The notes under the pieces: model-generated
Told to the model about the DNA's origin: nothing
Seen by the model: the letters and a program-made list of their open reading frames with translations, nothing else
The model's database searches: none
Assembly: GCF_030766935.1 (NCBI RefSeq)
Contig: NZ_JASERL010000004.1
Span: 124,001 to 188,000, forward strand
DNA: 64,000 nucleotides
Source of the DNA: Streptomyces sp. KL109B
Lineage (GTDB): Bacteria; Actinomycetota; Actinomycetes; Streptomycetales; Streptomycetaceae
Direction: 5' to 3'
Shown: positions 1-6,610 of the stretch, one piece after another
Numbering within the stretch: the first letter of the stretch is position 1
Layout of the letters: each line of letters opens with the position of its first letter
Position numbers and translations under genes: made by a program

Positions 1-103
1 GCTGCGGCTCCTCGGTCACCCCGAAGCGCTCCCCGACCGCCTCCGCGGCCTCCTCGGCGGCGTCTCGGTCGGGCAGCACCAGTACGTGTCTCACATCGCT
101 CAC
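1..103 (-). CDS. conserved small protein, 3' part outside window (possibly RraB-like)
   Basis: Reading leftwards from a GTG at 103, an open frame runs off the window edge and encodes about 34 residues beginning MSDVRHVLVLPDRDAAEEAA. A strand-like start followed by an acidic helix rich in Ala and Glu is visible. The beginning resembles small Streptomyces proteins often labelled RNase E inhibitor RraB-like, but this is recalled similarity only and the domain cannot be checked on so short a piece. A second GTG lies three codons inside (position 94), so the exact start is uncertain. Confidence 0.5.
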   Translation of the reverse strand, partial: MSDVRHVLVLPDRDAAEEAAEAVGERFGVTEEPQ

Positions 104-144
104 GCCCCCATCTTCGGACACGTCGGCGACGGCGCCGCACGGGG

Positions 145-1026
145 TCAGCCCTTCGGCACGACCTGTACGTCGAGGTCGATCCGGACGCTGGAGCCGACGA
201 CGGCGATGCCCTTCGCCAGCATGGTCTGCCAGCTCACGGTGAAGTCGTCGCGGTGCAGCTCCGTGCTCGCGCGGCAGGCGGCGCGGGTCTCGCCCTCCAT
301 GCCGACGCCAAGGCCCAGGTACTCGGCGTCGAGGGTGACCGTCCTGGTCACGCCGTGCAGCGACAGCGCCCCGGTGATCGCCCAGCGGTTGCCGCCCTTG
401 TGCACGAAGCGGTCGCTGTAGAACTCCAGCGTCGGGAAGCGCTCGACGTCGAGGAAGTCGGCGGACCTGAGGTGGTCGTCGCGCATCTTGACGTTCGTAT
501 CGATGGACGAGGCGTCGATGACGACGTGCATCGCGGAGTCCTCGGCCCGCTCGGCCACGCGCAGCGCGCCCGCGAACGTGTTGAATCGGCCGTACACCCG
601 CGCCATCCCGATGTGCCGCGCCGTGAACGCGATCGAGGAGTGCATCGGCTCGACCTCCCAGTCCCCCGGCTCCGGCAGCGGCGGGGGCGCTGCGACCTGG
701 AGCGTGACGTCACCGAGCGCGGCGTGCCCGCTCTCCGTCACGGTGGCGCCGCCGCGGAACGGCGCGTACCCCTCGGCCGAGACGGCGAGCCGATAGTCCC
801 CCGGAGGCACGGCCGCCACGAACGAGCCGTACGGATCGACGCCCCCGCTCACCACCTTGCGCCCCATCGCGTCGTTCACCGCGAACTCCGCGCCGCGCAC
901 CGGCTCGCTCACGGGATCGATGATCCGGCCGCTGAGCACCCCCGCGCTCGGCGGCACCGTCAGCCCCGCGAGGGGACCACCGCCATGAGTCCGGTTGGTA
1001 CCGTTTCTCCACTTAAGGCCGAACAT
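145..1026 (-). CDS. YceI family protein with N-terminal carboxypeptidase-regulatory-like domain
   Basis: 293 residues. Residues about 25-110 look like a carboxypeptidase-regulatory/Big-type beta-sandwich (LSGRIIDPVSEPVRGAEF, then GDYRLAVSAEGYAPF). Residues about 120-290 match the YceI lipocalin-like fold: WEVEPMHSSIAFTARHIGMA at its start, FPTLEFYSDRF in the middle and a late tail VGSSVRIDLDVQ. YceI barrels bind long polyisoprenoid-type lipids; the bacterial role is poorly known. No signal peptide is obvious, so this form may be cytoplasmic. The ATG has a GGTAGG-type ribosome site just upstream. It lies 61 bp downstream of comEC on the same strand. The combination of the two domains is common in Streptomyces as I recall it. 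Confidence 0.85.
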   Translation of the reverse strand: MFGLKWRNGTNRTHGGGPLAGLTVPPSAGVLSGRIIDPVSEPVRGAEFAVNDAMGRKVVSGGVDPYGSFVAAVPPGDYRLAVSAEGYAPFRGGATVTESGHAALGDVTLQVAAPPPLPEPGDWEVEPMHSSIAFTARHIGMARVYGRFNTFAGALRVAERAEDSAMHVVIDASSIDTNVKMRDDHLRSADFLDVERFPTLEFYSDRFVHKGGNRWAITGALSLHGVTRTVTLDAEYLGLGVGMEGETRAACRASTELHRDDFTVSWQTMLAKGIAVVGSSVRIDLDVQVVPKG

Positions 1027-1087
1027 GACCTACCCACCCCAGAACGCCTGAACAACTACCTGAACTGCTGCATTGAGAAGCATTCGA

Positions 1088-3670
1088 TCACCGTGGCGAG
1101 TTTCGAAGCAACATCCGCTCACATCGCAAGAACACCGCTCCGCCTCCCCCTCCTCCTCTCGCGGTCGCGACCGCGACCGCGCCGTCCCGGTCCGTTCTGA
1201 GCACGGCCGAACCGCGCGCCCGCAGCGCCGCCAGCGTGCTCGGCGCCGGGTGCCCGTACGGGTTGTCGCGGCCCACCGACACCAGCGCCACGCGGGACGC
1301 GGCCCTGCGCAACAGCTCCGGATCTTGGTACGCCGAGCCATGATGGGCGATCTTCAATACGTCGACCGGGGGCAGCCCGGCCCCGGCGGGCGTTCTCAAC
1401 AGGGCGCGCTGCGCGGGCGGTTCGAGGTCGCCGAGGAGCAGCAGGGTCAGCCCGGCGACGCGGACGAGCAGGGTCACGCTCGCGTCGTTCGGCCCGTCCG
1501 GAGTCGGCGCCGGGTCCGGCGGCGGCCACAGCACCCGCCAGTCGAGCGGCCCCGCTCTGCGCCGCTCCCCCGCCACCACCCGCACCACCGGGACCGCCCG
1601 CCGGGCCGCCTCCGCGCGCACGAAGTCGACCTGGTCCCGCGGCTCCTGGAACCCGGTCGTCTCGATCTGCCCCACCTCCCTTCCGCGCAACACCCCCGCG
1701 AGCCCGGCCACATGGTCCGCGTGGAAGTGCGTGAGCACCACCGCCGGGATCCGGGTGACGCCCAGCGAGCGCAGGCACCGGTCGACGAGCAGCGGGTCGG
1801 GGCCCGCGTCCACCACCACCCCGGTCCCCGCCCCGGCCGCGAGCACCAGCGCGTCGCCCTGCCCCACGTCGCACATGACCAACCGCCAGCCGGCCGGCGG
1901 CCACCCGGTGACGCCCCGCACGAGCGGCGCGGGCCGCACGACCACCAGCACGAGCAGCAGCGCGCACGCCCCGCAGATCCAGGGCGACTTCAGCGCCCTT
2001 CGCCCCACGAGCACCAGCACCGCCGTGCCGAGCGCGAGCAGCGCCCCGCCGCCCCAGCCGCCCGGCCAGTCCACCCCGCTGCCGGGCAGCGCGGCCCCGG
2101 CCCGCGCGAGGTCCGCGATCCACCCGGCGGGCCAACCGGCGCACCAGGCGAGGAACTTCGCCACCGGCATGGCCAGTGGCGCCGACGCCAGCGCCCCGAA
2201 TCCGAGCACGGTCGCGGGCGCGACGGCGAACTCCGCGAGCAGATTGCACGGCACCGCCACCAGGCTCACCCGCGCCGCCAGCACCACGACGACCGGCGCG
2301 CACACGGCCTGCGCGGCGGCGGCCGCCCCCAACGCCTCGGCGAGCCTTCCCGGCACCCCGCGCCGCCGCAGCGCCGCGCTCCACCTGGGCGCCAGCGTCA
2401 GCAGCGCTCCCGTGGCGAGCACCGACAGCAGGAACCCGTAACTCCGCGCCAGCCACGGGTCGTACAGGACGAGCAGCAGCACGGCCGTGGCCAGGGCGGG
2501 GAGCCGGGATCTGCGGCGGCCCGTGGCCACGGCGAGCAGTGCGATCAGCCCGCACGACGCCGCCCGCAGCACGCTCGGCTCCGGCCGGCACACCACCACG
2601 AAGCCGAGCGTGAGGGCCCCGCCGAGCACCGCGGTCGTCCGCAACGGCAGCCCGATCCGGGGCGCGAGGCCGCGCCGCTCGACGCGCTGTGCGGTGCCGG
2701 GCGGGCCGATCAACAGGGCGAGGAGAATGGTGAAGTTGGCGCCGCTGACCGCCATGAGGTGCAGCAGGTCCGTCTCCTCGAAGGCCGCGTGCAGCTCCGG
2801 TGTCACGCGCGCCGTGTCGCCCACGACGAGCCCCGGCAGCAGGGCCCGCGCATCCGTGTCGAGCCCGCCCGTGGCCTCGCGCAGCCCGTCCCGCAACGCT
2901 CCGGCCACCCGCTGCGCGCGGCTCGGCGCCGCCACCGCCCACGCCCGCTCCCCGCCCCCGACGCGCAGCACCGCCGCGATCCGGTCCCCCTCCGTCATCG
3001 GTGGCGCGAGACTCCCCCGCACCCGCAGCCGGGTGCTCGGCAACACCGAAAGCCACGGGCTGCCGCGCGCCTCGCCGCCCACCACGACCAGCACCGGCGC
3101 CCGGGTCCGCGCCGCGCTCCCGTCCGGCGCCGTCACCCGCACCACGTCCGCCTCCACCAGCACGGACGTCGGCGCCGCGTGGTCCCCGCGAACCCGTGGC
3201 CGGGTGCGCCGGGGATCGGACGTCACCTCCAACTCGGCCTCCACGCGCGCGAAGCGCTCCGCGAGGTTCGGCACGGGGCCGCGTCGCAGGTCCGCCCCGT
3301 GCAGCCCGGCGGAGGCGGCGGCCGCGGCGACGCACAGGAGCAGCGACGCCGCCGAAGGGCCGCGCCAGGACGGTGAGTGGGCAAGATCAAGCCTCCGCGG
3401 CGCTTGAGCGGCGGGGTCCGGGGCGGCGCCCCGCGACCTCGGCCCCGGCGGGCCGCGCCACACCAACACCCCCACCCCGCCCACCGCACACACCACCGCC
3501 ACCAGCCCCGCCCACCACGGCGACCCGGTCACCAGCAGCGCCGCCGCACCCCACGCCGCGAGCGCGGGTGGCACCAACCGCAGGTCCAGCGGCCCCTCTT
3601 GGCGCGGATGCGCGTCCCCGAGCCGCCCCGCCGCGGCCGGCACGTCCCGGCCGCCCGTCACCGCCGTCAT
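1088..3670 (-). CDS. comEC: ComEC/Rec2 family DNA-uptake channel protein
   Basis: 860 residues. Hydrophobic helices at the N-terminus are followed by a DUF4131-like region, then the Competence domain (VTPELHAAFEETDLLHLMAVSGANF near residue 280, start of a long multi-helix stretch). A C-terminal metallo-beta-lactamase domain carries the THFHADH zinc motif near residue 645 and a later HHGS motif. In naturally competent bacteria ComEC conducts single-stranded DNA across the membrane; natural competence is not established in Streptomyces, so the physiological role is open. The start overlaps the comEA stop by 4 bp (ATGA), so the pair is translationally coupled. Odd feature: about positions 3386-3433 of the coding sequence match the dispersed GC-rich repeat seen at 42.6 and 58.2 kb, adding an in-frame low-complexity stretch between transmembrane segments. 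Confidence 0.93.
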   Translation of the reverse strand: MTAVTGGRDVPAAAGRLGDAHPRQEGPLDLRLVPPALAAWGAAALLVTGSPWWAGLVAVVCAVGGVGVLVWRGPPGPRSRGAAPDPAAQAPRRLDLAHSPSWRGPSAASLLLCVAAAAASAGLHGADLRRGPVPNLAERFARVEAELEVTSDPRRTRPRVRGDHAAPTSVLVEADVVRVTAPDGSAARTRAPVLVVVGGEARGSPWLSVLPSTRLRVRGSLAPPMTEGDRIAAVLRVGGGERAWAVAAPSRAQRVAGALRDGLREATGGLDTDARALLPGLVVGDTARVTPELHAAFEETDLLHLMAVSGANFTILLALLIGPPGTAQRVERRGLAPRIGLPLRTTAVLGGALTLGFVVVCRPEPSVLRAASCGLIALLAVATGRRRSRLPALATAVLLLVLYDPWLARSYGFLLSVLATGALLTLAPRWSAALRRRGVPGRLAEALGAAAAAQAVCAPVVVVLAARVSLVAVPCNLLAEFAVAPATVLGFGALASAPLAMPVAKFLAWCAGWPAGWIADLARAGAALPGSGVDWPGGWGGGALLALGTAVLVLVGRRALKSPWICGACALLLVLVVVRPAPLVRGVTGWPPAGWRLVMCDVGQGDALVLAAGAGTGVVVDAGPDPLLVDRCLRSLGVTRIPAVVLTHFHADHVAGLAGVLRGREVGQIETTGFQEPRDQVDFVRAEAARRAVPVVRVVAGERRRAGPLDWRVLWPPPDPAPTPDGPNDASVTLLVRVAGLTLLLLGDLEPPAQRALLRTPAGAGLPPVDVLKIAHHGSAYQDPELLRRAASRVALVSVGRDNPYGHPAPSTLAALRARGSAVLRTDRDGAVAVATARGGGGGGAVFLRCERMLLRNSPR
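3386..3433. repeat. dispersed REP-like GC-rich repeat inside comEC
   Basis: The stretch has the same core as copies at 42599-42868 and 58191-58234 (GGGGTCCGGGGCGG next to a CGCTTGAG/CTCAAGCG element), in opposite orientation to those. It is read in frame by comEC as a Gly/Ala/Pro/Arg-rich segment. Confidence 0.65.
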
Positions 3671-4686
3671 GGCCGCACGAGATTCTGAAGATCCGCGAAG
3701 CGCCGGTCACCGATGCCATTGACCTCGCGCAGCTCGTCCACGGAGCGGAAACCACCGTGCTCCGTGCGGTAGTCGAGGATGTGCTGCGCCAGCACGGGGC
3801 CGACGCCGGGCAAGGTGTCGAGCTGCTCGACGGTGGCCGTGTTGAGGCCGACCGGTCCCGCGGGCGCCGCCCCCGCGGAGCCGCCCGCGCCCGCGGATCC
3901 GCCCGCCGACACGGACCCACCCGGTGGCGCCGCCCCACCCGGCGGCGCGGCCCCGGCCGCCGCGGGCGCGCCCACCAAGACCTGCTCGCCGTCCACAAGA
4001 AGCCGCGCCCGGTTGAGCCCCGCCGTGTCCACACCGGGCCGCAACCCACCCGCCGCTCGCAGCGCGTCCGCGACACGCGCCCCGGCGGGCAGCCGGTGGA
4101 TGCCCGGTCGCCGGACCTTGCCGCTGACGTCCACGACGATCCCCGTGGCACCGCTCGCCGCCGGGGCCGACACGGCGGACGAGGCGCCGGGCGGGGCGGC
4201 GCCCGCATCCGGTGGCGCCACCGCTCGCGGCGCCGCCGCCCGCACCTGCTCGGGCGCCCGCACCGGCTGCGTACGCCCCGCCCAGAAGTGCTGCACGGCG
4301 AAGAGCGCCACCACCCCGACGAGCAAGGCCAGCGCAACGGCTCCGCGCCGCTCGACCCCGCACCGCGTCCGCACCCACAACGGCACCCGGTCCGCCACGG
4401 CGAGCGAGGCACGCTGCCGCCAGGAGGCCACCGGGGGCTGAGGAGATTCGACCTGGACCGACGGCTCGGCCTCCCGCACGGGCGGCGCGAACAACGCCTC
4501 CGCCCGCACCCGCGTCCGCTCCGCCTCCACCCGCCTGCGCCGCGCCCGCCGCCGCACCACGTGCCGCCGCCGGGCGCGGATGTCGGACGCGGGGTCACGC
4601 CCGGGTCCGCTGGATCCGTGCGCCGTCCGTGTCAGTGATCGCGTCTGTGGTCGTGTCAGAGATCGCGTCTGTGCTCGAAGTGCCAT
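3667..4686 (-). CDS. comEA: ComEA family DNA-binding protein
   Basis: 339 residues from the ATG at 4686, chosen because the longer frame upstream has no ribosome site. An Arg-rich cytoplasmic N-terminus is followed by one transmembrane helix around residues 125-147 (VALALLVGVVALFAVQHFW). An SLBB domain follows (VDVSGKVRRPGIHRLPAGAR), then a Pro/Gly/Ala-rich linker containing repeated PPGG and AGGS units. The last 60 residues hold two helix-hairpin-helix motifs (LDTLPGVGPVLAQHILDYR and VNGIGDRRFADLQNLV). In competent bacteria ComEA is the surface receptor for double-stranded DNA and feeds ComEC, which lies directly downstream with a 4-bp overlap. The linker is longer than in Bacillus ComEA. 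Confidence 0.92.
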   Translation of the reverse strand: MALRAQTRSLTRPQTRSLTRTAHGSSGPGRDPASDIRARRRHVVRRRARRRRVEAERTRVRAEALFAPPVREAEPSVQVESPQPPVASWRQRASLAVADRVPLWVRTRCGVERRGAVALALLVGVVALFAVQHFWAGRTQPVRAPEQVRAAAPRAVAPPDAGAAPPGASSAVSAPAASGATGIVVDVSGKVRRPGIHRLPAGARVADALRAAGGLRPGVDTAGLNRARLLVDGEQVLVGAPAAAGAAPPGGAAPPGGSVSAGGSAGAGGSAGAAPAGPVGLNTATVEQLDTLPGVGPVLAQHILDYRTEHGGFRSVDELREVNGIGDRRFADLQNLVRP

Positions 4687-4851
4687 GTCACGAGACGTTA
4701 GGCACCGCACCACCGACAAGTGGATCTTGCTCAATTCCCGGGGATTACCCGGCAGTTGTGGACAACTCCGTCACCCGCACGAGCACCGAAACCCGGCACC
4801 CGCACCCCGCAACCCCGCACCCGAAACCCGGCACCCGACGACGGACGCCGC

Positions 4852-5700
4852 CTACACCCGAGGCGACACCACCGCCCCCAACAACCCCGGCCCGGTGTGC
4901 GCCCCGATCACCGCCCCCACCTCGCTGACATGCAGCTCGGCAAGGCCCGGCAGCTGCTCGCGGAGCCACCCCGCGAGCTCCTCCGCCCGCTCCGGCGCGG
5001 CCAGATGGTGCACGGCGATGTCCACCTGCCCGCTGCCCGCCCGCTCGGCCACGATCTCCCGCAGCCGCGCGATCGCCTTCGACGCCGTGCGGACCTTTTC
5101 CAGGAGTTCGATGCGGCCGCCGTCGAGCTGGAGCAGCGGCTTGACCGCGAGCGCGGAGCCGAGCAGCGCCTGCGCGGCGCCGATCCGGCCGCCCCGGCGC
5201 AGATAGTCCAGGGTGTCGACGTAGAAGTACGCGGAGGTGCCCGAGGCCCGCTTCTCCGCCGCGTTCACCGCCTCGTCGACGGTGCCTCCCGCGTCGGCCG
5301 TCTCCGCCGCCGCGAGCGCGCAGAAGCCGAGGGCCATGGCCACCATCCCGGTGTCCACGACGCGCACCGGCACCGGGGCCTCGCGCGCGGCCATGACGGC
5401 GGCGTCGTACGTCCCGGAGATCTCGGCGGACAGGTGCAGCGAGACGATGGCGGTGGCGCCGGACTCGGCGACCTCGCGGTAGGTCTCGGCGAACTGTTCC
5501 GGGGAGGGTCTCGACGTCGTCACCGACCGCCGCTTCTGCAGCGCCTGAGCGACCGAGCGGGCGGAGATCTCCGTGCCCTCCTCGAGCGCCCGGTCACCCA
5601 GGACCACGGTCAACGGCACCGCCGTGATGCCGTGGCGCTCCATCGTCCGCTGCGGCAGGTAGGCCGTTGAATCGGTGACGATCGCGACATGGCGGGACAT
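4852..5700 (-). CDS. DegV family (fatty-acid-binding) protein
   Basis: 282 residues from ATG 5700. The N-terminus RHVAIVTDSTAYLPQRT is the DegV signature, followed by TSRPSPEQFAETYREV and SAEISGTYDAAVMAA, the usual acyl-binding loops. DegV/FakB proteins hold a fatty acid for the kinase FakA. No FakA-like gene lies nearby, so the partner and lipid cannot be named. The frame continues 27 codons upstream without a good start or ribosome site, so the ATG that begins the conserved domain is preferred. The 165 bp to comEA contain a run of short CACCCG/AACCCG repeats and no gene. Confidence 0.9.
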   Translation of the reverse strand: MSRHVAIVTDSTAYLPQRTMERHGITAVPLTVVLGDRALEEGTEISARSVAQALQKRRSVTTSRPSPEQFAETYREVAESGATAIVSLHLSAEISGTYDAAVMAAREAPVPVRVVDTGMVAMALGFCALAAAETADAGGTVDEAVNAAEKRASGTSAYFYVDTLDYLRRGGRIGAAQALLGSALAVKPLLQLDGGRIELLEKVRTASKAIARLREIVAERAGSGQVDIAVHHLAAPERAEELAGWLREQLPGLAELHVSEVGAVIGAHTGPGLLGAVVSPRV

Positions 5701-5784
5701 GCACCGGAGATTACCTGCCGGGCTCCCGCCGCGGCAGCCCGGCCCCTGCCTCCCGGCCACCGACCGACGGACGTCGGCCAACGA

Positions 5785-6483
5785 TCAAGTCGTGCTCTCC
5801 GGACGGGGTTTCTTCTCCCACGGATACGTCGGCCGTACACCTGGCGGAGTGATCGAGGGCCGCTCCTGTGCCGGCCTGGTCGCAGGCCCGGTCGTCTCCG
5901 CCGCCCCGGACTCCGGCCCGGTCGCCCCGGGCCCCGGCTCCGCCGTCCAGTGCCGCAGCGCCCCGGCCTCCAGGTCGATCTGCGAGCTCAGCGCGTCCAG
6001 GTCGTCGCCCGCGAACCGGGTGGCCCGGTCGCGGGCCGCGTGCCGCAGTGCGTCGGCGGACTGCGTGACCCGTTCCGTACGCGTCCTGAGCTCCGGCAGC
6101 AGCCGCGCCACCTGCGCCTTGTCGGGCTCGCTCTCCAGGCGCTTCAGCTCGGCGTCCAACTCGTGCCCGTGCGCGCTCAGGCGCTCGAAGAGGCCGAGGG
6201 ACTCCTTCAGCGACGGGTCCTCGGCCACGCGCTCGTGCAGCGCGTCCTGCGTGGCCCGCATGGAGGTGCGCAGCTTCAGCCGCAGCTGCGCCAACTCGGC
6301 CGCCGCGCCGGGCTGCGCGTAGCTCTTGGCGCGCAGCGTGGTGTCCTCCACCGCACGCCGCGCCTGCTCGACCTTGCGGTCCACCCCGCGCTTGGCCGCG
6401 CCGACGGCCTTCACCGTCACGTAGGCACCGAACACCAGGAACGCCACGAAGATCAGCGCGATGATCACAAGCACGGTTTCCAT
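5785..6483 (-). CDS. membrane-anchored coiled-coil protein of unknown function
   Basis: 232 residues from ATG 6483. Residues 2-25 form one transmembrane helix (ETVLVIIALIFVAFLVFGAY). The following roughly 150 residues are charged, helical and likely coiled-coil (VDRKVEQARRAVEDT, LFERLSAHGHELDAELKRLE). The tail is Pro/Gly/Thr-rich and ends in YPWEKKPRPESTT. The layout resembles apolipoprotein-like or scaffold proteins anchored by the N-terminus, but no family is recognised. It is in line with leuS (128 bp downstream of it) but a hairpin terminator lies between, so co-transcription would be by readthrough. Confidence 0.75.
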   Translation of the reverse strand: METVLVIIALIFVAFLVFGAYVTVKAVGAAKRGVDRKVEQARRAVEDTTLRAKSYAQPGAAAELAQLRLKLRTSMRATQDALHERVAEDPSLKESLGLFERLSAHGHELDAELKRLESEPDKAQVARLLPELRTRTERVTQSADALRHAARDRATRFAGDDLDALSSQIDLEAGALRHWTAEPGPGATGPESGAAETTGPATRPAQERPSITPPGVRPTYPWEKKPRPESTT

Positions 6484-6536
6484 AGCGCTCTCTCCTCCAG
6501 GTCGCCCCGCCCACCGCTGTCTCCACGGTAAACGGA

Positions 6537-6579
6537 ACGGGCAGGCCGAGGGTTCCAGCGGAACCCCCAACCTGCCCGT
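6537..6579 (-). terminator. rho-independent terminator after leuS
   Basis: Two nested stems are seen: an outer 9-bp stem (6537-6545 with 6571-6579, core CGGGCAGG) and an inner 7-bp stem (6550-6556 with 6560-6566, GGGTTCC). It starts about 30 bp past the leuS stop. There is no strong T run, as is usual in Streptomyces. Confidence 0.6.
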
Positions 6580-6610
6580 AGGGAACAACCCTGAGCGCCG
6601 TACGCAGGAG

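Noticed and set aside
253..1200. Long plus-strand open frame opposite the YceI gene
   Set aside because: It has Arg/His/Pro-rich shadow composition, no ribosome site, and overlaps a recognisable gene; typical high-GC antisense frame.
1073..3376. 767-residue plus-strand frame opposite comEC
   Set aside because: Shadow of comEC; composition dominated by Arg/Gln/His/Pro and no domain motif.
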